The position numbers and the translations under genes were made by a program. Positions 21,672 through 32,951 of a stretch of 64,000 nt of DNA are shown in pieces; position 1 is the stretch's first letter; each line of letters opens with the position of its first letter. The notes under the pieces are model-generated. The model was given only the letters and a program-made list of their open reading frames with translations, ran no database searches and was not told the DNA's origin. The DNA is taken from assembly GCF_000149955.1 (NCBI RefSeq), contig NC_030990.1, positions 2,500,627 to 2,564,626 of the forward strand, given 5' to 3'. Origin of the DNA: Fusarium oxysporum f. sp. lycopersici 4287. Its lineage: Eukaryota > Ascomycota > Sordariomycetes > Hypocreales > Nectriaceae.

Positions 21672-23511
21672 CCTGGAGCTTCAATTCTAGGTATCCTGGC
21701 CAGCGCTAGGCCCATTGCAATCAATGATCTAATCATCGTGGCCGCTGATACGCCAGCTTCCAGCCACCAACTGGGACAATTACCACGAAGATGGTAATCT
21801 TGGAATTGAATCGGATGGCAATTAGTTAGTGGACAATTAATCAATGGCATGACCTGTTTTTTCTCACAGGCCTCCATGTCAACACGTGTTGGGTGGTGTC
21901 CTGTCTTCTACGTAGTACTCCCGTTCCACGAGTGACTCAACAGAGGGCAAAGAAAGTCGCATGATTGCAATGATATACCGTTGCAAGACAATGTCCATGC
22001 ATTGCTGGCTGCCGGAAGCGAGCTCGAGTACGGATACTGCCGCGGGTCTGCAGAATGCCTTCACAGGCTGTCAATCCAGGATTCGTGTACAAGATCATCC
22101 TACCGATGAGTTGGACCCTTCATGTACATTTGGGGGTTCCATCAACTGTTGTTTATCCGGTGGGATGAGGGGAAAGGTGGGTTCAATGGCTGTGTTATGC
22201 ATGCCACTAATGTCTTGAATGTGGTTTTATCTGTATATCGATGAGACATCACCGCCTTTGTTGCACGATGTTGAGAGCAACATCAACATCCCACTTGCAA
22301 TACCGCCTCTATTCTTTGTGATGCTCCGCATGTCGAACCTGATGGTCTTTGCTGTTTATCACGGAATGGACACGGACCGTATACAAACACTGCCTGACCA
22401 TGCTTGCGTTAACAGGCAAGCAACGAACAGTGTAGACCAATATAGCCCTTTCAGCACTGAAGATGGTTGAGAATCTTGCACGACCTTCTCATGATTTGTT
22501 GATCCACCTGAGCAACATGATCATGATTGTTCTCCTTTGCGGTGTTCGACTCAACAAAAGAAGCTTTGGGATGGCCAGACGCCACGAAGTTAAGGGATGA
22601 CAAGGTTGGTTCCAATGGGTAGTTGCTTTCGCACTGACGGTGTCTTGAAGCCATTTGCCAACTCTTCTCTCCCTTGCCAAAGTTTGGGAATCATTAATGG
22701 TGCGTCCCCTCGTGACGATTCCATACTTACTTATCGCTGCAGTGTCTTCATCGTCTCGAGTTTGTTCATAGCTCGGACAAGCATTGTGGCCTCAAATATA
22801 TTCTGAGGTGCCTTGGGGAGTAGCTTGATACGCCGTCCGTGCCATTACTAGCCGTGGACAAAAGAATGCAATGAGCTCGATCACACATATATACCTGGGT
22901 AGGTAGGTAGTGTCTTAGAGCTCGGTGAAAGAAAGAAAGATAAAGAACCGATTTGAATGTTCTGGCAGAATTCAGATGCGAACAAGCTCTGTGACTTGTA
23001 GTTATGAGTGTCCATTCAGGTGGCTTATTTGGAGTTGGAAAATAAGTGCAGTTTGCGTTTGGATGCTTAGACCTGGTATTAATGCGTCCAAGAATACATA
23101 GTAATACCGTGAATGAAGTATGTTTTTCATTTCCCTCGTTTCTGCGTGTGTGTTTTGATTAAGTTTCGATCAAGAAGCAAATAATAGAAGTTCCCTAGAA
23201 GCTTAAATAATAGCAATGCGTACTTGGGTGTGAACAAAGCATTTATTGGTAGGACAAGTAGTATCTCGCACTTTGATCATATTAAACATTCAAATAATTA
23301 TCTTCCTTTGTCCACTGACGATATGATAGTTCTCGAGCCGCCAATGAAACTCGCTCGCGCCTCGTAGGTTCGTGCAAACCATGACCTCTAACTTCAGGTT
23401 GCCGTCTGACTCTTTGTTAGGTAGTCTTTGAGGTTATTCCAGGTTCTCAAGGCAGCAGCAGCGCAGGTCCACTTCACTTCCTGTAAACCTTAGTACTTTG
23501 AGATTCACTGA

Positions 23512-23518
23512 TATAAAA
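23512..23518 (+). promoter_or_regulatory. Possible TATA box upstream of SKP1
   Basis: TATAAAA about 490 bp before the SKP1 start codon, followed at once by a pyrimidine- and CA-rich stretch of the kind found at fungal transcription starts. This implies a leader of up to about 450 nt, possibly with its own intron. Confidence 0.4.
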
Positions 23519-24007
23519 GGCTCGATTCCTCCCACCGAATTTGATTCCTCTACTCTGACAATCATCACAATCATCACAACCACTCTCTCGAAGACCACCA
23601 GTGTCAAGATCATTTCTTCATACTCAACACTCTTCTTCGGAATCCATTACTCTCCATCAACATCATCAACCCGCTTATCTTATCTGACTAAGCCCCATCT
23701 AAAAGAAAGGGTCCTCGAGTCTGATTCACAGCCCTGCCTCTAGGTACGTACGCGCTCACGTCGCTGGTTGAAGCACAAGGCACCCACCTCAGCCTACCTT
23801 TTACCCCGCCACAGTGATTGGTTTGTTGGTCGGCTGGTTTAGTACCTAGCCTCCGCTACCTACTTGCCTAGGTACCTAGCTGACTCCTCCAACTTCCATC
23901 ATCACCCAAAAACAATCACGAATCCTCTCTTCACTTTCTCTCTGCAACCGGCAAATCTCTTACTCACATCACCAGTCACTCTAGCACGAACCACAAACAT
24001 ACCCAAT

Positions 24008-24688
24008 ATGTCCGAATCTACCTCTACACAGAAGGTCTGGCTGGCCTCCAATGACAGCGCCACCATCGAAGTCGGTAAGTTAAAGAGACACTCTGCGACG
24101 GTCTTGCTCATATTCCTAACTAACATCAACAGACCGCGTTGTTGCCGAACGATCCATGTTGATCAAGAACATGTTGGAAGACATCGGTGATGAGGGCATC
24201 AATGCTGAAAACCCTATTCCTATCCCCAACGTAAGTACTTCCATCAGTACTTGACTTTTTCGCGACTGACATGTAATTCTTTAGGTGAACGAGGCCGTTC
24301 TTCGCAAGGTGATTGAGTGGTGCGACCACCACCGCAACGACCCCCTCCAGGCACAGGATGATGATTCCGACGCTCGCAAGAAGACCACCGATATCGAAGA
24401 GTGGGACCAAAAGTTCATGCAGGTCGATCAGGAGATGCTGTTTGAAATCATCCTCGTACGTCGACCCATTCCTATTCATCAAATCATTGGAAAACTAACA
24501 CTTCACGACAGGCATCCAACTACCTCGACATCAAGCCTCTTCTTGATGTCGGCTGCAAGACTGTTGCAAACATGATCAAGGGCAAGTCTCCCGAAGAGAT
24601 CCGCAAGACTTTCAACATTACGAACGACTTCACTCCCGAGGAGGAGGAGCAGATCCGCCGTGAGAATGAGTGGGCTGAGGATCGTTAA
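24008..24688 (+). CDS. SKP1: SKP1, SCF ubiquitin ligase adaptor
   Basis: Links F-box proteins to cullin-1 in SCF E3 ligases. Four exons: 24008-24074, 24133-24230, 24285-24455 and 24512-24688, 170 residues. The BTB/POZ-like N-terminal half ([21 protein letters not shown], then KNMLEDIG) is followed by the conserved C-terminal F-box-binding helices [19 protein letters not shown] and [18 protein letters not shown]. The protein ends NEWAEDR; most SKP1 proteins end with the sequence WCEE/WAEDR, so the C terminus is complete. All introns keep phase and have standard ends. Identification is certain. Confidence 0.96.
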
Positions 24689-27265
24689 GCTCCCGTTTGT
24701 GTATTATTAGGGATAGAGGTTGCGGGGAGGTACCAGTCGGACTATGGCATGGATCGATCCTTGGGTCATGGGTCGCAGGAAACTTTCCTGTCAAGCCTTC
24801 TCAATCCAGGATCGAATGAATCTTGATGAGTCACAGGGGTCGCATTTGGCGTTAAAGTTTGGTTTTCCGGGTTGCTTGGGCCAGTGTTTTGGCACGCTAG
24901 GAGCACAAATAGGATTGCTTATGGTAACATGACATTGTCCAAGGCAGGCTCTCTACGGGATGTAGCTCGTCTGGCAGTATTTGAACACGGGCTTCAAATC
25001 GTACCCTTGGACGCACCGATAGAGTCATTTCGACTTAGCTTAGGACTTCAATTCATGATTGCCATTAAATCTGGGGTTATCAAGACGTTCAGTTACGCAG
25101 TGGTCAGTTCGAGGTCTGTGATGAATGCGTTGGTGAAGGTGAGGTTTGGGGCGTGATTCGTTCATTTGACTACTTGAAGACTTGCATAACAGCATAGAGT
25201 CCGCTGGTAATAAAGACGGCACACAAGAGCAAACATTTGCGTTGTCGTCGTTCACAGGCGAGGTAGACTGCATCCATGTAGTTCAGGCCCGTTTTCTTTT
25301 TTGGGGCATCAAAGTCTTTGCATTCCTTTTTCCCTATGACCGTCCGTGACATGCAGTAACCGCAATAATCGATAAACCAGGCAACCGGCCCATCGCCCCC
25401 GTGCGCACGCGCAGTGCAGTGCAGACACGGCCCCGTAGTTCAATTCACGCCACAACAATATCGTTCCTCCCCTTTTCCGTTCACATCAATCATCGTGATA
25501 CCATGCCCAAGAGAGAAAAGTCGGGTGCTGGGCTCCGGGGGCCGGGTAAACAGTTGANNNNNNNNNNNNNNNNNNNNNNNNNNNNNNNNNNNNNNNNNNN
25601 NNNNNNNNNNNNNNNNNNNNNNNNNNNNNNNNNNNNNNNNNNNNNNNNNNNNNNNNNNNNNNNNNNNNNNNNNNNNNNNNNNNNNNNNNNNNNNNNNNNN
25701 NNNNNNNNNNNNNNNNNNNNNNNNNNNNNNNNNNNNNNNNNNNNNNNNNNNNNNNNNNNNNNNNNNNNNNNNNNNNNNNNNNNNNNNNNNNNNNNNNNNN
25801 NNNNNNNNNNNNNNNNNNNNNNNNNNNNNNNNNNNNNNNNNNNNNNNNNNNNNNNNNNNNNNNNNNNNNNNNNNNNNNNNNNNNNNNNNNNNNNNNNNNN
25901 NNNNNNNNNNNNNNNNNNNNNNNNNNNNNNNNNNNNNNNNNNNNNNNTGAAAAGGAATGATTAGCGATCCGGTGTCATGGGAGCAGAGCCTCGAGAGATC
26001 GCGACTCATTCATCATCGACGGTAACGTGGCGGGAGATATATTCATTCGATGCAGAATTCCATCGTCGATGATGAGGAGAGCGAGAGCGTGCTTCCGAGG
26101 GCGAAAGGTAGGGGCTGTCATACCGGCATGGTGACGGCGTTGATGGTCGAGTCGGTCAGTCGTTGCCAAATGGTGATAGAGTATCGAAATGCAGTACACT
26201 TGTTTCGAGGAATTTCGCTTCTAGGGTTAGGTTTTCACCCTCGATTCTGTGGGCGGCTGCTTAGTGGGGCATAGTGAGGTTGGTGCCTGAGGTTACAGTG
26301 TGAGTGAAGCGGGATGGTGGATGGTGCTGAGGTAAGCACTTTTGAGCTCGGCTCGTGACTCTTTAGCTGGAGCTCATGACAAAATTACACAGTAGCTCTG
26401 AAGGGTTTCAAGGCAGGCAGTGACTCGTTCAAGTAAGTGGGATCTCGTGAGTTGTCCACCTGAGGAAATTTTGTATCTTTTGTGAGAAGCATGATAACAA
26501 CCAATTAATCGATCTGACTGATGTACAAGCTCTTGAGGTATATGTGGCTGCACAGATAATTCTCTTGAATAGGCGCCTATTAATGAAAACGCCTCTGTCT
26601 CAGGAGGTTCCAGAGCACAAGACATTGTAGATTCCAAGCAGCGGGAGCATCTCCAGGTTGCTAGGTCCACAGGGGTCACTATATGTTGAAGTGGCTCGAT
26701 GTACCAACCGCTGATCGGTAAGTCATATTGATTACAAGACTTGATACATTTTCAATTCAAAGTTCGATGACTACCTATAGAGACTTGAAGGCCATGCACT
26801 GCCACATATCAACATCATCATATTACCTGGCGAATGGCTTACACCACAGACAGTCAAGCGACTCTTGTCTTGCAGGGGCTCAAGGCTGAGGTGGTTCGGG
26901 TTATTTTGTCAGGCGCTTGGACCAACCCAATGCCGCCAAAAAGAGCAACTTGTCCATGAGAGGCCGAGATGCATTAACTTAAAGGTCCAGAAAAGGGGAC
27001 CTCTAAATTACGTATCCCGTACTTTCTATTATACTTCACTGACTAAACACAAGTTGCACTTGTTGCCACGACATACGATAAACGAGCTTAATCCGTGTCC
27101 GGCACTTGACAGCCTAAACCGCCTCTTTTACATCGTCCTCTCCTTTGTCCAGGCGCCAGTGCAAGACGATACCTACCTCCCTATCTAAACGATCCAAGTC
27201 GCAGAGCAGAACCAATAGCAGCACAAGATAAATAGGAGCTTCGAAGCCGTCGCAAGTTGTTCATC
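24689..27265. other. Intergenic region with assembly gap
   Basis: About 2.6 kb with no supported gene. A run of 390 N occupies 25558-25947. A short frame beginning MPKREKSGAGLRGPGKQL starts at 25502 and runs into the gap, so a small gene hidden in the gap cannot be excluded. The rest looks non-coding. Confidence 0.4.
25558..25947. other. Assembly gap (390 N)
   Basis: Continuous run of N; sequence content unknown. Confidence 1.
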
Positions 27266-28042
27266 ATGGGAAACTCAATGTCATGGTTCTCCAACCTATT
27301 GTTTGCGAAAAAGGAGATCAGAATATTGATTCTCGGTCTGGTAGGATGACGTCTATCCGACTATCGATCGTCTGGCCCGAGACGCTAACAAGGCGGCATC
27401 ATAGGATAACGCTGGAAAGACAACATTGCTGTACCGACTCAAGGTTTGAATCTCCAGATATATACGCGCATGGTACATGCTAACCGGCGCTCAAGGTTGG
27501 CGAAGTTGTCACAACGATACCTACAATTGGCTTCAATGTCGAATCTGTCACATATAAGAACCTAAACTTTAACGTCTGGGTACGATCTCGACTTCTTCTG
27601 ATCTCGAAACGGGCCGGAAATACTAATACGGGCGACCGCAGGATCTCGGCGGCCAAACAAGCATCCGACCTTACTGGCGGTGCTACTACGCCAACACAGC
27701 AGCTGTCATCTTTGTTGTGGACTCGACCGATATCGAGCGATTACACACCGCTTCAGAGGAGCTCTCGGCTATGCTGAACGAGGAGGAACTAAAGGATGCG
27801 GCCCTGCTGGTCTTTGCCAACAAGCAGGATCAACCAGGAGCCAAGGGCGCAGGTGAGATTTCAGAGGCATTGCGTCTGGGTGAGCTCCGCGACCGCAACT
27901 GGAGTATCATGGCCTGCTCAGCGGTCGATGGCAGTGGTGTGAATGAGGGCATGGATTGGCTTGTGGTGAGTTCTGCTATAATCCCGTACAACTCTTGAGG
28001 TGCTAATACCTGCGTTTCCAGCAAACTGTCAACCAGGACTGA
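27266..28042 (+). CDS. ARL1: ARL1-type ARF-like small GTPase
   Basis: Golgi small GTPase that recruits GRIP-domain tethers. Five exons: 27266-27340, 27405-27443, 27496-27579, 27642-27965 and 28022-28042, 180 residues. Seen: Gly2 for N-myristoylation (MGNSMSWFS), P-loop GLDNAGKTT (split by intron 1), switch 1 [11 protein letters not shown], switch 2 [16 protein letters not shown] and CSAVDG nucleotide-binding motifs. The [16 protein letters not shown] segment is characteristic of ARL1 rather than ARF1. The last exon is only 21 nt (QTVNQD). Introns carry CTAAC/CTAAT branch sites. Confidence 0.92.
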
Positions 28043-28575
28043 GCTCGATGACAATTACTTCTTCAGCCCCGGTTTGGCATTGTACAACAGACGAAATGAA
28101 ATTATAGTACCACTTCCCGGTTCCATCACACCTTGGTAGACAGCGACCATAAGGGACAAGGGAAAGAAACGGATGGAGCAGATATCGGCGTCTTGGAAGA
28201 GAGAAGGTTTTTTCACTAAGAGATGAAAGGAATGAACAGCATGGGCGCGTTTCTCGAGGGAGGATATATGATAGTATAACTTTATAATGCTACAATCCGG
28301 GTCCGATTGAGTCCTGGCTATGATTCTCATGGATTTCTTGCAAGATTTTATTCGCGGGATATTTGATCCTGATACGAGGTGCGAACGATGTGACGGCTAG
28401 TGACTGAGGTACGACGGTCTTTGTAGAGGATACTAGTTACTAGAATAGTTTCATTCGGTGTCTTAGGAAGTGCCAGGTTCTTAAAAGCTGACACGAGTCG
28501 GACTCACACCAGAGCTATCCTTCTGACCAGCTCGAAGAAAACTTCTCATTTCGAACTACTGATGAATATTCTACG
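28043..28575. other. Convergent intergenic region ARL1 / ketopantoate-reductase-like
   Basis: Contains both 3' UTRs. No gene or notable structure seen. Confidence 0.4.
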
Positions 28576-29761
28576 TCATTTCATCTCCGAAATATCCTTC
28601 TTGCTGTGGAGTTTCCACTGATAGCTACTTGCTAGAGAGTAGTGGTTCTGAAGAATCGGAGTTGGTACTTGACGTGCCTGGGCAGCTCTAAGTGGTTCAC
28701 CGAGGAGGTTTTCAACCTCAATGTATTGTTCCTGAGGGAGTGTCAGCACGATGTTTTCGTCTGAATAAGGAAAGTTGATAACATATGGACCATGGCTATG
28801 GTGTGTTTGTAGGGATGAGTTGAAAGGAGGGGAATAATCATGAGCTGCTGAGTAGACATAGACTGAGAACACTGACCTTTCTAACATCTATCAACATACT
28901 CGGTGATACATGAGCATCAATAGGTTCGGTCACAATCGTTGCTTCTATCATCTCATCTGTAAGCTCGTGTCCATAAGCTGCAGCTGCGGCTTGTATTTCT
29001 TTCATGCCAGGCCGTATAAGCTCGTCGACGAGGCCAGGACAAAGCTGCATATCACCAGTGTCTAGTCTTGTCAGAGCACCAACTGGATTGTAAACAGCAT
29101 TATAGAGGAGCTTCTTCCATCGAGAGAAGGTGACGTTATCATCGTAGTGGCAAGTGCAGCGTCCTCCAGCATTGAAGCGTGCTACAAGATCCTTTGCTCG
29201 CTCAGCAGCGTTGCCAAAGTCTTCAAAGGGGCCAATACGCAGCTCATCGTGCAGATTGTGTTCGATGGTGCCAGATTTGGGCTCTGAGGAGCCACACATA
29301 CTGATACCAGAGAGAATGACATTATCCGGAAATGCCTCTTGGACAGGAACTTGAATGTTAAGTCCATTCTGAAGGAGCAAGATGGTGGTGTATCCGGGAG
29401 TAACGGCAGGGCGTATAATATCAGCCACCGGAGTAGAGATAACTGGTATATTCTTGGTGGCACAGACAACGTAGTCAAAGGGTGAGATGCCGGACTTGGA
29501 GACATCAGGAATAGATGGTAGGACTGTATCAAGGTCAGTCGATGGATGATGTGAGATTCGAAGTAACTTACTCTCAGTTGGCCTAAAGCCACGAATTTGA
29601 CCATGATCTACAGAATTGATGGTGAATCCTCGCTCTTTGACTATTTGATAGCTTGAGCGCAGCACAGCTGTAACCTCAGCCCGGCCTCCGAACTCGAGGT
29701 TGAGGGCTGCTATACAGCCAATTCCCCCGCAGCCGACGAGTAGGATTCTTGCCTTACCCAT
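28576..29761 (-). CDS. Ketopantoate reductase family (ApbA/PanE) oxidoreductase
   Basis: NAD(P)-dependent reductase of the 2-dehydropantoate 2-reductase fold. Three exons: 29761-29572, 29523-28877 and 28731-28576, 330 residues, normal for the family. Seen: N-terminal Rossmann motif VGCGGIGCIAAL, the ATKNIPV and LLQNGLN segments, the catalytic-lysine region WKKLLYNAVYNPVGALT, and the C-terminal PSMLIDVRK...EVENLLGEPLRAA joined across the 145-nt second intron. The first intron (29524-29571, GTAAGT...TACAG) is 48 nt, a multiple of three with no stop. Fungi hold several paralogues of this family, so the true substrate may not be ketopantoate. Confidence 0.85.
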
Positions 29762-30534
29762 TGTGACTCTCTGATGTTGTCATCAATACTGAAAGAAAAG
29801 TTCAACCCAGAAGTACTGAGTTCCAGTATATCATGGTTGTCGAGAGGGCGCACATGCTGTATGCGGGGCCGGCTACGGACCGGTATCTAAGACATTTGAC
29901 ATGATTGGGCGACTACACAAAACGCATAAGAATAGTAATAAGCAGCAGTATGTGGTTATACAGTTCAGTATACCATAGCTAAGATAAGTGCTGCTTGCAG
30001 AGCATTTAAAGAACGTCTGATTGGGAGATTGTCCAGATTGTGTGCCTGTGTCTGTGAAACGTTGACATCGGATGGAATGCGATTATTTTGTCTTGCTCGG
30101 TTGATTATAATCCTTGTGACGTTGAACATGCTTTTTTTCTCTCGCAAACTAAACCTTGAGAGGACATCTATCACAAGACTTGCTACTATTACCGAGGATC
30201 TCTCTGTTCGATATAAGCTTACTCTCTTACGACCTTTCCCCTTTTGGAGCTTCCCCTCATTTTCCTATAGAGAGGAATGTCAGTTTATGGTTGTTAGTTG
30301 CTTGCTACCTCCAGGCTCTAGGCTCTACCCCAGCTCGCCCAGTGACCCCCCAGTCCCGGGTCACCTAAACTAGTCCCCTAGTGGCACGGGCCAGACGTCC
30401 TCTCTTCAACTGCTGGTCTCATACGTACATAAGTTGATGAATGTCTTGGTCTTGTGTGAAGCAAATGTGAGACAGAATCGTCTCAAACTCTCTCCTCGTC
30501 TAACTGCTTCCCTCATTTTGACCATCATCATATC
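29762..30534. promoter_or_regulatory. Divergent promoter region, reductase / alcohol oxidase
   Basis: A 773-bp interval between two divergent start codons. It holds a perfect 7-bp inverted repeat GTGACCC (30342-30348) and GGGTCAC (30358-30364) about 170-190 bp before the alcohol oxidase ATG, followed by a C/T-rich leader. No coding gene. Confidence 0.45.
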
Positions 30535-32951
30535 ATGACCGTTCCACAACCGATTTCTCCTCTTCCTCAGGCTCCTATTGCCACAGCTTTGCCCGATGCT
30601 CCACCAAACGACTTCTTCTCTCCTATTCAATGGGACGTTTTCTTTGCACTTGTCGACGGTGTCTTGCCCTCCATCACCTCAGAGTCTGATGTGACCGACT
30701 ATCAGGGTCAGATTCAGCTTCCAGACCATGAAGTCAATGCTGTCCTCAATCGTAGTGCCGAGGCTCTGGCAGCCCCAGCCACTAGAGACAATATCCGTGC
30801 CTTTCTCCGTGATAGGCCTGTCAATGATGCTCGCTTTAGAGATAACCTCATGAGGACCCTGGCCATCTCCCCACCCGACCAACTCAAACGCCTTGCCGGG
30901 TTATTGAGCTTGATGTCGTGAGTACAGCTAGACGGGTCATGTTTCCATTTGTTTCACGTCACTAAATATTTTTCTCAAGCACCCGTCCTGGTAGCTACTT
31001 CATCACCGGCTACTGGCAACCCATATACAACCAGCCTGCCCACGTCCGCGAAGCCATCCTCAAATCATGGGTCACATCTCCCAAAGAACGCTGGTCCACT
31101 CTGGCCAAAACGATGTCTGCCATGTCTTTCAAGGCATATTCTCAGACCAGTTCGGCTCTCTACCAGCTCTCGGGCTACTCAGATGCCCCCAAGGACTGGC
31201 AACCCAAGGAAACCTTCGAGTATGACTTTCTCCAGATCGAGCCCGGCGACGACGCACATGCCATCGAGACCGACGTTGTTATCATCGGTTCCGGCTGCGG
31301 CGGAGGTGTCTGTGCCAAGAATCTAGCAGAGGCTGGCCACAAAGTCATCGTCGTGGATAAGGCCTATCACTATCCCTCCACACAGCTCCCCATGGCTCAA
31401 GATGCCGCCTGCGCTCATCTCTACGACAACGCAGGCTTCTTTATGACGGAAGACTCTGGTTGTACCGTCACTTCTGGCAGTGCATGGGGTGGAGGAGGTA
31501 CCGTCAATTGGAGCGTATGTCTCAAGCCTCAAGACTTTGTGCGAGAGGAATGGGCGGATGAGGGCCTTCCTTTCTTCACATCCGCAGAGTTCGACGAGTG
31601 TCTAGACCGTGTGTGGGAGTTTCAAGGGGCTGGCACTGACCAGATACGCCACAATCACCGAAACAGAGTCCTTCTAAATGGCTCAAGCAAGCTCGGCTGG
31701 ACGGCACGTCCAGCTCCTGTCAACACGGGAGGTAGGGAGCACTTCTGCGGCCAGTGTCACCTTGGCTGTGGTCTGGCCGAAAAGCGAGGGCCAGCTGTGA
31801 GCTGGTTGCCGGATGCTGCCAAGGCCGGCGCTCAGTTCATGGAAGGATTTCAGGTCGACAAGATCCTGTTTGATTATGACGGGCAGACTGCCATTGGCAT
31901 CGAGGGGGAGTGGGTGTCGAGAGATAGTGCAGGAGACATGAGTGATTCGAACAACAGAATCAAGAGACGGGTCATAGTCAGGGCCAAGAAGGTGATCCTT
32001 GCAGCCGGCTCATTATGGAGCCCGATCGTCCTCAAGAACAGCGGTATTACTGTGCGTGCCCCTATCAGCAGTGAATAGAGGTTATTGGCTAACTCGTCTA
32101 GAATCCGAATGTGGGAGCTAATTTGCACCTTCATCCTTGCAACTTCGTCACAGCAGTATGGAAGGAAGAAACGATACCTTGGGAGGGAGGCATTATCACC
32201 AGCTACTGTCCCCAGTTTGACAACGTCGACGGTAGTGGATACGGAACGAAGCTAGAGACGACGTGCATGGTGGTGAGTAACAAATCCAGTACTGTCGTCG
32301 AATCATCCTAACTCGTCATAGCCATTCACAATCCTGTCGCAGCCATCATGGACCAGCGGCCTAGATGCAAAACTCCATATGACAAAGTTGCGTCACATGA
32401 ACGCCTGGATATCGTTGACCAGAGATCGTGACGCAGGCAGTGTCTTTCCAGACCCTACGACTGGTCGACCTCGCATTGACTATACTCCCTCGGACTTTGA
32501 TCGAGCCCATACCATCCAGGGAGTGGAGGCTCTGGCCAAGATCTGCTATGTCACGGGAGCAGTCGAGATACGTCCTCTTCTCAAGGGTCTGGAGCCCTTT
32601 GTGCGCAGGGGAGAGGCGTCCTCGGAGCATTCGCTCGACTCCAAAGGCTCAGTGGCCGATCCAGAGACTACCGACCCAGCCTTTGCCGCCTGGCTCGACC
32701 GCGTCCGCGAAGTGGGCAACAAACCACCGACGGCCCCTTGGAGCTCAGCCCATCAGATGGGCACGTGCCGTATGAGCGCGAGCAGCGATGAGGGCGTGGT
32801 TGACGAGAAGGGAAGGGTCTGGGGCACGGATAACCTGTACGTCGCAGATGGAAGCGTGTTTCCAAGTGCCAGTGGCGTGAATCCCATGATCACCATTATG
32901 GCCATTGCGGATCGGATATCACGCGGCGTGGACGCAGACCTGAGGGCGTGA
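30535..32951 (+). CDS. FAO1: FAD-dependent long-chain fatty alcohol oxidase (GMC family)
   Basis: Oxidises long-chain alcohols to aldehydes with O2, part of alkane and fatty alcohol use, usually peroxisomal or microsomal. Four exons: 30535-30917, 30980-32051, 32102-32272 and 32322-32951, 751 residues, the usual length. Seen: FAD-binding VVIIGSGCGGGVCAKNLAEAG near residue 226; SGSAWGGGGTVNWS; HFCGQCHLGCGLAEKRG, a Cys cluster typical of this family; the GMC C-terminal HQMGTCRMS near 685 and ADGSVFPSASGVNPMITIMA near the end. No N-terminal signal peptide is seen. The exon 3-4 junction (ETTCMV|PFTILSQPSW) is the least certain. Confidence 0.9.

Larger units (their letters stand above)
20458..24007. 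other. Long intergenic region before SKP1
   Basis: About 3.5 kb with no gene I can support. It contains a GATG microsatellite (21634-21671), a TAGGTAGGTAG cluster near 22903, a TATAAAA (23512-23518), and a C/T- and CA-rich SKP1 leader (about 23520-24007) with a CTAGGTACCTAG palindrome near 23869. Small open frames lack protein character. Confidence 0.4.
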
